From Pigoraptor vietnamica (Eukaryota; Opisthokonta; Filasterea): DNA of 23,853 nt. This document shows, in pieces, positions 1 to 11,089 of this stretch. Both the position numbers and the translations under genes were made by a program. The stretch covers positions 1-23,853 of the forward strand of contig CALSCQ010002220.1 of the NCBI GenBank assembly GCA_943704525.1, written 5' to 3'. The notes under the pieces were generated by a model, which saw nothing but the letters and a program-made list of their open reading frames with translations, did not search any database and was not told the origin of the DNA. Position 1 is the stretch's first letter. Each line of letters opens with the position of its first letter.

Positions 1-2
1 TC

Positions 3-619
3 TCCATGGGGAAGACTGCGGCCGAGATGCGCGAGCTGCGCTTGAGCCAGAACGAGGCACTGTACAAGGAACTCGTCGAGGGCGGCCTCGTCTTCTTCAG
101 CCCTTCGCTCTCGTTGAAAGAGAAGGAAACGGCGGCAGAGCGCTTTCGCAGCCACATAGCGCACCTCAGCTACCCGCTGTGGCGCAGAGTGCCCGTGTTT
201 GTGTCGCGCAATTATGGGCTGAAACCGCGCGGACACGTCGTGGTGCCATTCGATTTTGAGCCTAAAGGTGGGTGTACACGCGCAGGCATTTCACATACGG
301 TGATGACGCTGTCAGTCGCCCTGCACATGCACACGTCAGCTGCATGCATTCTGCTGTCCCTCTCTCTCTTTCGCTATTCAGTTACATGCCATCTCCTGTT
401 ACTGCGCGCCGATGGCACACCGAATTCTGTGTGTGCCAGTCTATAGCCAACACCCGCGCGCTCGCAGACTTCGTGCGCCACGTGGAGACATACATCGGCG
501 TGATCAAGCACGCGCTCAGCAATCTCGTCAAGGACAAGCTCATGGAGAAAGACGCGAAGCAGTCGTACACTCCGTCGAGCCGCAGTGCAACGACGGGGTC
601 TGAAAAGAAGGGGTCGTGA
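3..619 (+). CDS. 3' end of an unrecognised protein-coding gene (two exons visible)
   Basis: I do not recognise the family. The reading frame is open from the window edge, and the first in-frame ATG is at 6, so the gene may start there or upstream. Exon 1 runs to 267. A GTGGGT donor at 268 and a TATAG acceptor ending at 446 define a 179-nt intron, and splicing completes an Ala codon. Exon 2 (447-619) ends in TGA. From ATG 6 the product would be 144 residues. It is charged and mostly helical-looking, with an aromatic/proline stretch (PLWRRVPVFVSRNYG), a VVVPFDFEP strand, and a Ser/Thr/Lys-rich tail ending EKKGS. No signal peptide or membrane segment is visible. Unspliced, the frame would stop inside the intron, which supports the splice. 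The exon structure is fairly secure; the function is unknown. Confidence 0.6.
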
Positions 620-1205
620 CCTGCCATGCAAGTGATAACTATCGCGAGTCTGAGAAAGGCTTCTAATGTCGTCGTAGAGATATGGAGACGTATATGCCCG
701 CACGGCGCCGTGTTACATTTCACACTTTTCTGTCGAACTGGTGGTGCAAGCCGCATGACGCGCTTGAAAAGACTCCATAGCGATAATGAAAACTAGTGCA
801 TTACGCCCTGCTCCAACTCGGTGTCTTCCCTCGGCGGGTGTGTGTATTGCCCATTGAGCACAGCACGCCGGTTCGCACGCGGGAAGCGAGTTCGAGAAAG
901 AGAGGCACGCGGGGCGCAAGTACGCAAACGCAGCACAGCAAGACGCAAAAGACGCAGACACAACGAGAGCGCAAACGACTTGACAGGGCGACAATCGGAA
1001 CTATCCCTCGAGTTCCCTCCCGCGAATGCGGCGCGCGAGGAAGATATCCTTCGGCATGATGGTGACGCGCTTTGCGTGGAGCGCGCAGAGATTGCTGTGT
1101 GTGTGTGTGTGTGCGGAATCAAGGCAAAACAAGACAATTGGGAGATGAAGGGTGTCGGACGAAAGCGCGCACACACACCGACACAGACGCACGCAGGCAC
1201 GCAGG

Positions 1206-1259
<54 letters not shown>

Positions 1260-2959
1260 ACACTCACACGCACAACCACCAGTCCAATCCACACACAGCG
1301 ATGCACAGACCGCGGATACACATCCTCAAAGAGATGGACCATGTACGCCTCTGCGGCCTCCTGAATCGCCAAGAGCGCGTGCACTTCCCATCGCAAGGGA
1401 GAGTGTTCGTACGTCTGTGTAATCTCGCGAACCTGGCACGCGGCAAGCGTCACTCGTTAAAACGGAGGCGGTGAAGGCGAAGCGTGACGACTGGTTATGA
1501 AGTCCGCCCCACGAGTGCATACATACAGACCTAAGCACACATACATGCATAAACACATGCGTGCGCACTCGTAGAGACGCACACGCCAGCCTCGTCCATA
1601 ACGAGGCATGCTTCGCACATAGCTGTTTTCGCCCACAAGGGGGCACCTACAAGGGGGCCTTTCGCACACACGACCCACCAGTCGCGAGAAGGGCAACTTG
1701 CGTATCAACAGATCCGTCGACTTTTGAAAGTAGCGAATTTCCATAAGCGCACGCGTTCCGGGACGAAAACGCCGCTTTCGCCCCGCCGCATCTGTCATTG
1801 GCAGCCGGTGTCACTCGCAGACCCCAAGCACACGCACACGCACCCATCTCAAAGACACTTCACCGTCAGAAGGTGGGCGATGCACACCGAACTCACGCAC
1901 ACGTTACATGATCTCACAAACAACCCCAAACTCACACAATCCAATGCGCGCACTCCTGCAAGTACACGCAAACTCCACACACACACCCACCAGCCGCAGG
2001 CGCTGAGTGTTGTGGTCGTCGCTCCGGCATGCCCCGTTTGCGCTGGTTTTTCCGCACAACGGGCGCACCGGAAGCACCCCCGCGGTCCTTCCGCCCCGCC
2101 TCGCGCACTGTCGACGGTTTAACCATTTTCTCTCTCTTAGTCGCACCTCTCAAGAGGGCGTCGCAATTCGAGAGAGGGCGACGATTGCGAATCGCTGTTC
2201 AGGCGCACGCCTCGTCGCGTGTACTGTCCACGTTACGGAAACGACGCCTCCCGCAAGACCAGCCTCGCAATGAGCATGAATGACGGCGTCCTTGTCCGTG
2301 AATTTGAGTGCGGAGAACGTGAAAACGATGTTAATCTTTCCTAATCGTATGTTGGTTCGCAGCCTTCGGCGTCAGTGTTTTTTGGCGCGCAAAATTTTTT
2401 CAAATCGAAAAGTAATCGGAAAAAAATCCGACGCGCATTATTTTCGACGCCCATTTCAATACAAATTTCATAGTGAGTGATATATATTTCAACGTAGGAA
2501 ATTTTTTTACGCAACTCGTGTGCGCAAATTTGAGCGAAATCTCGGCAAAGGGCAAAATCACGTGACATGTGTAACCTCCACCCTGCCTTGGAAAAATGCG
2601 TTGTTATGGAGTGGAGAATGCACGGGGAGTCGAGAAAAGGAACGTCACCGGCGCTCCTCCTGTATTATATTGCCCAGGAACGAAACGCGCACACGCGCGT
2701 GTGTGGCGTGCGACGAGGGAGGTGCAGACGTGGGAGTGTCCAAAGGCGTGTGTTGTCGTCGTTTGGTATTTGCGACAATTGTCGACCTCCTTGCGACCCC
2801 AGTGGTGGCTAATCGGAAGTGGTGCGCGAACACACGTGCGACAACGGAGAATGCGCAGGAGATAGCGTGCGAACGTAGCTGCGACGCCCGGCGCGTGTGC
2901 CGTGGCTGTCGATACTGCTCGTTATTCCGTCGCGTGGACGAAGTGGAAGGGGAGCGAAG
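620..2959. other. Intergenic region, no gene supported
   Basis: The first ~1.6 kb is rich in CA/GT and CACG-type low-complexity sequence, including GT dinucleotides at about 1094-1112 and the CA array at 1210-1255. About 2330-2570 is AT-rich. Open frames here are low-complexity (poly His-Thr or Cys-Val from CA/TG tracts) or lack plausible splicing and conserved motifs. A CACGTG palindrome lies near 2558. A weak half-match to the RFX X-box, expected near ciliary genes, lies at 2600-2613 about 350 bp before the CCDC17 start. No tRNA or other RNA gene was seen. Confidence 0.6.
1210..1255. repeat. (CA)n microsatellite, about 23 units
   Basis: Uninterrupted CA dinucleotides, flanked on the left by GCAGGCACG-type imperfect repeats. 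It lies in intergenic DNA. Confidence 0.95.
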
Positions 2960-5900
2960 ATGGCCGCACGGGTCGCGCACGGTGCTGGAGCGCACGCGTG
3001 CGCCGAGTGCAATGTCGCGTTCGATTCTGCCGACAAGCTCACGAAGCACAAGGCAAAGTACTGCGTGGGAAGTGCGTACGATCCCGTCGTGCTTGCGACG
3101 GCCGCAGCGGCGCGAGGGGCGGCTGAAGGGAGCTCGTCGCCGTCCCACGGACAGCGCCTGCTCCCTCAGAACGTCACGGTGGAAACGGTCGCAAAGTCTG
3201 GAATGGCAAAGATGGTGCGTTGTTTTTCTAGCTAAGGGAACTCTGTGCTGCTGAGTGTCTATTTTGGGACACGGCGGCACCGCGATGCTCACAGAAGGTG
3301 CTAGTGGCGAACATGAATCGTTGGGAGATTACGAACTGTGTGTTTTTTTTTGTTTTTTTTTTGTGTGGTAGGTGTGGCGGCTAAGAATGGGGTTGTGTGT
3401 CTCGCAGAGCCTTCAGGAGGTGAAGCAGCACTTCAGTTCGAACGTCGCGGATCTCGAGCGATTGGAACAGGAGGCGTTGCGGCGCAGCGAGGCGGAGAAG
3501 GTGCGCAAGCTGCGTGAGCTCAAGGCGCGGAAGGAGCAGCTGCGGCAAAAGAGGGAGCAGGAAGAGCAGGTCGGTGGTCCATGCAGTCCCTAGTAATTGC
3601 TCACACTTCAGAATTTGTGTGTCCGTGAGCACGCCTATAATTCACTGTCTCATACTCGCTGTGGGTTGATGGGCACTCGTCTGTCTGAACGACATCACTC
3701 ATTCTCACGAATTCTGTCTGTAGGGACTCCTCTCGACCCTCAAGGACTTGCAAGCGCACAAGGAGACCGAGCTGCGCCTCGCACTCGAGCGCGAACAGGC
3801 CAAGAAGCAGCTGAAGGGGCTCGGGCGGCAGCAGTTGGCGCAGCTTGAAACGGAGAAGCGGCGGGAAATAGAGGCGCTTGAGAAGGAGAGGGACGCGGCA
3901 CTGCGGCGCGAGGCGGACGCTGTCCACATGTTACAGCGCGTGTCGGACCGTGTTGGTGCGGCCGTGGGCGTCAATGGCGGGGACATGATGCGGGGCGACG
4001 GCGCGAAGGGCGGGGCGCACGTGGGAGTGGGGGATGCGAAGAACAGGCACGCGATCTTTAACCAGGTGCAACAGCACGCGGAAGAGCACGGGCGCGTGTT
4101 TGCGGGCATCAGCGAACAGACGCGGCGACTGCAGGAGCAGCGGAACGCGATCATCCGGCGATTGAATGAGCTCAACCCCGACGGCGGCGAGGACGAGCGC
4201 GCCGAGATGCACGCGCGCGAAATCGCCGAGCTCGTGGAGCAGCTGCGCGCGGACAGCGAGAAGAACGAACTGGCGTTGCAGTCGCTGCGGGAGCAAATTG
4301 AGCGCAGCCGGGAGGAGGAGGCGCGGACGCTTGCCGAGGAGAATGCGTACGAAGCGCAGGCGAAGGCCGCCGGGGGTCGAAAGGGCGCGACGACGGCCAT
4401 GTCGCGCTCGTCCACCGTCGCTCAGCTCGACCGCTCGCAGCACCCGAAATCGCACGCGGCGGAAAAGGGCGCGCTGCAGCCGCCGCAGCAGCCCAACAAC
4501 AACGCGGCGAGTGGCGCCCCAAACAGCCCGCGGACGGAGGCGGCGTCGCACTTTGCAGCGGCGAACCCCCTCGTGGCCGACATTGCGCGCCTGCGGGCAG
4601 ACTACCTGCGGCAGGGTGGCGCCGATCCGCACGTCCTTGCGCAGATGGCCTCGCTGGAGATGCAGGCGCGCACTGCGGGCGCTCACGTGCCCACGCACTA
4701 CCCCGGAGGCCCCCATCCGCCGTACGCGCCGGCCGTGCCTGGCTATCCCGGGGCGCACCACTCGTTCGTGGACGCGTCGTCATTTTACGGCCTCCCTCCC
4801 CCCGTCCAGCCGCTGCCGTACGCCGCGTACCCCGCGGGACCCGGTCGCTTGCCGGTGGTTCCCGGCGCGTTTTACGCCGGCGGGCACCCGACGGCAGAAG
4901 AGCAGGCGCTGCCGTCTGCGATACAGAAGCAGCTGGACTCGTACGAGGAGGAGAACAGGCGGTTGCAGGACGAGATTGACGCGCTGCTCGCGAGGTCCAA
5001 GCGCCAACAGAAGGCACAACAAGAACAGCGCACCCTCGAAGCCCTCGCCCAGCGCAACGGCGGGCGCGCGGGTGTGCCGGGCACGCTGTCAACGCAGGAG
5101 GCGTTGCTGAGGGCCGGTCCGCCCATCGTCGATCCCGAGATGCTTCCCGAGGGCGACCCGGAGGTTTCGAAGATGCGCACGGACCACGCCAAGCGCATGC
5201 TGTCCCTACGCCACGAGTATGAGCTGCTCGTGCAGCAGAGCGCCGTCGAGGCCCTCCGCGGCGAGCAGAAGCGGAGGGCGGAGAGCGACCGGCTGGCGCA
5301 GGACTCGTGGACCATGAGGGGCGGTGCGCCGACGTCGGGCTTTGGGCCGTACGATCCTGCGATGGGGTTTGTCGTGTACTGGGACTTTGCGACGGGGATG
5401 CCGGCGGCCGTGACGCACTGCGCGCTTGCGTTTGGCCTGTTCGACAACGGCCGCGTCGTCGGCGGCGTCAAGGCTCTGCCCAAGACGGATTGCTTTTTGC
5501 TTGAGGCACCTGGCGCCGCCCCGCAACCCCCGGCGGGCAATAACAGGCTGCCGCTTCCGCCGCCCGCCCCCGCGCGCACATGCGTGTGCGTGTTTGGCGG
5601 GAGGCGCGCCTTTGCAAACGTCCCTCCGTCACCATCCGCGTGCATCGTCGTGGAGGCACAGGTGCCGTCGAAGGATGGCAAGCTCGAGGCGCTCGGGTGG
5701 TCCAAGTTTGAGCTCTTTGACGGCATGCGACAGCTGCGGAGTGGCCGTTGGCGCCTGCGCCTTCGCGTGCCCCCCATGCAAGTGCAGCTTCACCCGTCCC
5801 GCGTGGAGACACTTCCGCCCGTCGCTCAGGCCGAATTGTGCCTCCGGATTGTCGTCGCTCAGGGCCGCGCGATTCATGACACGGTCTCTCTCGACCCTAT

Positions 5901-8900
5901 CTCGCGGCCGGAATACGTGCCGCTCGACACATCGGTTGGGGCGATGTCGTTGCCGCAACCGCCGCAGCCCGTCATGCAGCCGGCTGTTTCGATGGTGCGC
6001 GAGCCGACCGTTGCGTCGGTGGCGCCCCAGACGCAGGCGCAGACGGCCTCGCTCACGCAGTCGCAGGTGGGACAGCTCGGGCCACGCTCAAAGCCGCCCG
6101 CCGCTCCCTCGCGCAAGACGGCGACGATTGTCGAATCTGAGAGCGATGAGGAGAGCGAAGAGGACGACGAGAGCGAGGAAGGCGACGTCGCGCCATCGCT
6201 CGGCAGATCGAAGGCCGCCGGCAGCATTGCGGCGTCGTCGCGGCGCGGGCGCGGGGCTGACGATGCGCTGGGGGGTGTTGGCATACAGATTGACCGGCTG
6301 AGGGACGCGGGCGACGGACCCTTCCGAGTGCGCGTGTCGCTGCTCGACGCCAACGGGGAGGCGACGGCGGACGATAACGGCATGCCGCACGCGTTTGTGA
6401 CGGAGCCAGCGCGCAGCCGACTGAAGGCCGGGATCGTCGAGTACGGCAAGCAGGCGCTGTTCGGCCCCGGCGCTTCGCCACCCGCCTACGCCGTGTTTGA
6501 GATCATCGCGAGGGTGGAGGGCGTGGAGACGGCCGTCGCGTGGACTGCCACCGCGATCGACCCGAGCGAGACGCTCCCGCAACCCCTCTCCCTCGACATC
6601 TACCTGCCCCCGCTCGCCGCACTCCCTGACCCCAACTTCCACCAGCGGCTGGGTTCGGCTGCGCTCATTGTCTGGACGTTTCCTCCCGGTGCGCCGCCGA
6701 AGGGCCCCGCGGCCCCGTCGACGATCGGTGACTCTGTGGCGGACGATCTCGGCGAGCGGGCGGGCGCCGACGGCGTCGCTTTTGGGCTTCCGCCGGAAGT
6801 GTTCCTCCCGTACTCCCGCGAGTACCCGCCGGCCAACGCCTACGAGGGGGACGAGGGCTTTGACCTGTACATTGACGGTGCGCGCTTTTTGCCGGACAAC
6901 GTGACGATCACCAAGGTCACCGGCCGCGTATTTGACGACGCGTACAACAAGATCGGCCCCGACCTCGCGACGGCCATCGAACTCGACAGCGACATGTTCA
7001 ACCCGGCGTACAACGCGCGCTTCGAGTACCGCGCCGTGCCCATACCTCCGACAGCGACCATCCTCCTCAAGCTGTATTCGATCGACCTCGTGACGCGCGA
7101 CCTCGCCCTCGTCGGCTACAGCGCCCTCAACGTGTTTGTAAACATCGGGACGGAGGACCAGCCAGGAATGCGCGACACGATGCCGATCGCCCTCAACACG
7201 GGGGCGTTCCAGCTGCGGATTTACTCGGGAGCGCCCGACCAGCGCCAGCGGCTGTCGGTGCGCACGCTCGAGCAGAACCGCGTCGTGCCGTGCGCAACCC
7301 TCCTCGTCCGCATCGTCTCTGCCCCAAAGGACGACAACGGCCACGCACTGTCGACCGGCAATGTGCCACGCGAGGACTGGGAGTCGCGTGGGCTGTTTGT
7401 GCCCGCGCCGTCGTATGTGGAGGGAAAGTACGTCTCGACGCAGTGCACTCCCACGCGCGGAGAGGCGTCCCTCTACCTCGCAGTGGCCGCGCGTGCGCCG
7501 CTGGCCATTCGCAACGCGCTGTCGCTCGCGGGGGACGGCAAGGAAAAGCGTCTGCGGACGGACAAGACGATACAGAGCTGGATCAAGACGCGCCTGTCGC
7601 GGCCGTCGACGGTGCAGGTCGTCGACATGCCCGTGACGTACATTGCAAAGTACGTGCCCAAGCAGGGCATCTCGGTGTCAGTGGATGCCGCGACGAATCT
7701 GCCGAAGCCTCGGCTGTCCTTTGCGATCTTCACGCTGTCGCCGCCGGGGTCGTTCTACCACGTGGGAAACCGCAACCAGCCGAAGGACTCGCTCACTTTC
7801 ACGCACGCGCTCGACTTCGAGTCGGAGCTGCGCACGCCCGTGTGGAAGGACGGCTTTCGCCACTTTCGGCGGCGCCTCTACGCCAAGTTCATGGTGCTTA
7901 TCGTGGACGTGCGCGGCGTCGAGATCGAGGAGCCCGGCGGATTTTTCTCGAAGGGCGGGGACAAGCGGACCTTCCGCCTCATCGAACAGGGGTGGTCCGT
8001 GGCGCAGGTGTTCACGCCGAACGGATACGTTTTCACCGAGTCGTACCAGCTGCCGCTCTACCAGGGGACGCCGCCCGAGGCACGTGACGGGCTCTTCTGT
8101 TTGTGCCGTGGTGGCCGAGTGTGCGGTCTGGTTAGGAGCCTCGTGCACTCATTTATTTCCCATTTCTCTCCACGTACGATTCACACGCACTCGCGCACAC
8201 GCACACGCACACACTCACATTCACTCACGCTTTCAAAACACGTACGCCACGCGCAGTCGATAATCCGGCAGCTGCGCGAGGAGACAGTCGAGTCTGTCAT
8301 GGCGAAGGCCGTTGAGACGAAGCGCGTCAAGCCTATCCAGGGCGCCTCCGTCTTTGTGCGCATCGCTGACCACCGCCGCACGGGCGAACTCGCGCGGCCG
8401 AGGGTGCGTGGCCACGTGATGCTGCGTGCGACCTTGTTCCCGTATTCTTCTGCTTTCCCCGCTCTCGTGTTGGCACGTCTATCGACAGTCTGTGGCGTTT
8501 GATGATTTCTGGCGAATTACTTCACCTCGTCCTGTCGACTGCCTTGTCGCTGACTGCTTGTTACGCGCGCGTTACGTTTTTCCCACCGCAGGGGCACATC
8601 AGCCGAGCGTACCTACCAGTCGGCAAAGAGAAGCAGTACCAAAGCGTCACGTCGTCCAAGACTGCCACGACCGCCATCCCCAAGGACCAGTCGCCGCCAG
8701 ACTTTGCGCATTTCATCGCCACGAAATTTGAGGAGGTGTGTGCGCGTGCGTGGACTCGCGTGTGCGTGCGTGAATTTTTCCGGTTTCGATTTGTGCATGC
8801 TACTGTGTCGTCCGCGCGTGAAAAGCGATGCATTTTTTTTCATTCGTCGCAATGCAAATACTCGCAGCTCGCGACCGCGTGGTCGGCCTCCCAAGCTTCA

Positions 8901-8912
8901 GCAGATGCCTAA
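2960..8912 (+). CDS. CCDC17: CCDC17-like zinc-finger, coiled-coil ciliary protein, long form (6 exons, ~1,702 aa)
   Basis: Exons are 2960-3214, 3408-3569, 3724-8079, 8257-8403, 8592-8735 and 8868-8912, all joining in phase 0. The start ATG at 2960 is the first that keeps the zinc finger (C14, C17, H30, C35). A Glu/Lys/Arg-rich coiled coil follows at residues ~86-380. Family hallmarks remembered from vertebrate CCDC17 follow: IARLRADYLRQGGADPHVLAQM near residue ~430; YDPAMGFVVYWDF near ~682; LSGRWRLPLR-like LRSGRWRLRLRVPP near ~805; and QAELCLRIVVAQ near ~840. Human CCDC17 (about 620 aa) ends soon after that point. Here an acidic Ser/Glu/Asp tract (~941-965) and some 740 further residues follow. 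These are beta-rich with C2-like spacing (FDLYIDGARFLPDN near ~1185; GISVSVDAATNLPKP near ~1450). CCDC17 is poorly characterised and is associated with motile cilia. Homology is well supported; the C2 assignment of the tail is inference. Confidence 0.88.
8080..8256 (+). other. Probable GC-AG intron 3 of the CCDC17-like gene
   Basis: The coding frame stays open here for 59 codons, but that stretch encodes Cys/Arg and His-Thr-Arg-Ser low-complexity residues from CACACG repeats, unlike the protein on either side. A donor GAG|GCACGT at 8080 and an acceptor ACGCGCAG ending at 8256 give a 177-nt phase-0 intron. This joins PLYQGTPPE directly to SIIRQLREE. No GT donor gives as clean a junction; the phase-0 GT options lie at about 8118 and 8131 and would keep odd residues. 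Retention of the stretch as coding cannot be excluded, because 177 is a multiple of three. Confidence 0.6.
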
Positions 8913-9528
8913 GGAGGACACTTGTTCCCACATCAGAACGATTGCGCGCGCGCGTGTGTGTGCGTGTTTGCGCCTGTTTGTGTGTGTAGCGTGCGTGCGT
9001 CGAGTGTATCTTATGTCCCCGTCGTTTGCGTTATGTGATGTACATAGTTGCTGAATCCAATTCGCACCTCACTCGGCGTCCACTCGGATGCCGTTAACCC
9101 GAAAGTAAACGCTTCGCCGTAATTCAACTCGAATTGGCACTTCACTCTCTCACCTCACTCTGTCATTCCCTATCGCATAACGCACTCTTGTGAGCAATAT
9201 ATTACATTGCGTTCTCAGTGGCTCGGTCAGGCCTCACGTGGTCTGGGATTGAGTCCCAGCATCGCATGTGATCTAAGGGCTGGGCCAGTTCCAAGCCGCG
9301 GGCCCACACTCAACGGCACACGCAAAATCAGAAACCAACGAGTTACGCATACGCTGTGTTACGACACAAGCCAACGAGACGCGCACGACAGTTCAGACCA
9401 CAACAAACGATACGTACACACGCGCACGCACGCGCACGCAACACGACAGTTCAGACGACGACAAACGATACGTACACAAGCACGCGCACGCACGCAACAC
9501 GACAAAGTCGACAACGGGACGCGTCCGT
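8913..9528. other. Intergenic region between convergent genes
   Basis: Holds the 3' flanks of the CCDC17-like gene (+) and the receptor-like gene (-). GT-rich tracts lie at about 8946-9004. A short perfect hairpin is at 9242-9258 (CTGGGA, 5-nt loop, TCCCAG). The 58-bp tandem repeat lies at 9386-9512. No gene is supported. Confidence 0.6.
9386..9512. repeat. Tandem repeat, unit about 56-58 bp, two full copies plus a partial
   Basis: The phrase CGACAGTTCAGAC followed by ACAAACGATACGTACACA and a CGCGCACG-rich tail starts at 9386 and 9444. A third partial start (CGACAAAGTCGAC) is at 9500. It is just downstream of the receptor-like gene's stop codon. Confidence 0.8.
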
Positions 9529-11089
9529 TCACTTCCTAAAGTGGTAGCTTATAAGCACCGAGAGAATAGACGCGAGGCCATACGCGATCCGCGCAAGCAG
9601 CTCTGGCGTGATCGTAATCGTAAAGATCGTAAAACCGATGCAGTTGCGACCGAGCATCCACACGGAAAAGTACGCGTTGAGCTGCGAGAGCGCCTCCATC
9701 GTGGGGCACGGCGCATATCCACCCGCTTGCGATGCAATGGACGCGCACGACGCGGCGGCCTTGGCAGCGACAGAGCCGTCCGACTTGCCGTAGCGACTGT
9801 CGACGATGATGTGGTTGATCTTTCCCGGCAGTTGCTGGATCGCAGACGTGAGGATGGACGCCTGGGTGCGCGTGCGCGAGTCGTTAGGGGAAGGGAGGGT
9901 GCGGGACAACTAGGTAGGGAAGTATGCGTGCACGCTACGCACACATGTGCGCACAGAACAGGCAAAACCGACATACATACACGTAAACGCACATATATGC
10001 ACGCACAGACATTCACACGCAGGCAGACAGAGCGTGTGCAGACCTCACCTTGATCAGGAGGAACGCGACCGGCAGTAGGAAAATCGCCGAGAATATCCAG
10101 CCGCGCATCTCGGCCGTTTCCGTGCGAAAAACGAAGAGCACCGCCTGGAGGAAGAGCGACAGCGCCGCAATGTTCGACATGTACGTGATGTAGCCCTGCA
10201 TGTTCTTGGACGTCTTGGCCACCGAGCGCTTGAGATCGCGGTGCATCGGGATGATTATCTCCGGCCGAAACTCGCCGTCAGAGACAGTCTCGAGCACGTC
10301 CCTCAGCTCCATCGCGTGGAGCTCGCACGCCATTACAAAGTACCCCATAATCGTCGCCACGGCCGCGTTCTGGTACGTGAACACGACAAACGTCACCACG
10401 GTGTCCGCCGCCAGTTCGCCCACGTTGCGCCCGCGGAAGCTGTCCTGGATTACGAGGCCCGTCACGAGATTGATGGCGACAAAGAGGGCCGAGACGAGAC
10501 ACGAGTACAGCGGGATGATCCATTTCCAGCGCTGCACGGTGGTGGCGAAGCGCTGCGTGGCGGTGTCGCACCAGCACACATTGTTCGCGAGCTCGCGGAG
10601 ATGCGCCGACCGCCTGTGCACGAAGTGGCCGAACGCGAACGAGGCGATTGGGATGGACGAGAGACAGAGGCCGACGACCGTGTGGAGGCTCGGCGAGAGG
10701 CCGATCTCAAACCATCCCGGAAGGCACGGAAACGGCTTGTGACGGAGCAGAATGATGCCGTTCGTCACCCACCCGAAGAACGTCCACGAGACGCACAGCG
10801 CCACAAACGCGGGATAGAGAAAGCGGCCGAGCATGCCGCAGCCCTTTGGCACGTGGTACCCAAGCGCGAGAAGGACGGGCTCAAAGGCCCTGTCCACGAC
10901 GGCCTCAAACACGCGCGGGCGAGCGGCGATATCTTCCGTCTGTGTGTCCTATTTTGTGTTGTGTGTCAGAAGAAACGTGTTTGAAAATGGCGCGGAGAAT
11001 TACGCGCGAAACCTTACACTTACATCATTCGTGCACACGGGCGAGAGAAGAGGCACGCGGAGGCCCTCGTCGTCCGCCTTGCTCGCCAT
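9529..11089 (-). CDS. Seven-pass membrane protein, gustatory-receptor-like (GRL) layout (3 exons, 429 aa)
   Basis: On the minus strand, exon 1 is 11089-11024 (22 codons from ATG), exon 2 is 10939-10049 and exon 3 is 9861-9529 (TGA). Donors are GTAAGT and GTGAGG; acceptors are ACACAG and ACCCAG; both introns are phase 0 (84 and 187 nt). Exon 2 alone has no in-frame ATG before the conserved start, so exon 1 is needed. The N-terminus is short and hydrophilic. Hydrophobic segments are GRFLYPAFVALCVSWTFFGW, LHTVVGLCLSSIPIASFAF, WIIPLYSCLVSALFVAINLV, TVVTFVVFTYQNAAVATIMG, YMSNIAALSLFLQAVLFVF, WIFSAIFLLPVAFLLIK and a C-terminal pair ending ISYHFRK. Seven helices, about 430 residues, a long loop before TM5 and a tail of a few residues match insect Or/Gr receptors and the GRL proteins of single-celled eukaryotes. 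Ligand and transport direction are unknown. The multi-pass nature is secure; the family call is inference from layout. It shares a promoter region with HOP copy 1. Confidence 0.7.

Noticed and set aside
821-1474. Open frame of about 217 codons rich in His-Thr
   Set aside because: Most of it is the CA microsatellite and flanking CACG repeats; no conserved motif or splicing support.
2600-2613. Weak X-box (RFX site) upstream of the ciliary gene
   Set aside because: Only the left half-site fits; the right half has mismatches at key positions, and this genome's motif is unknown.
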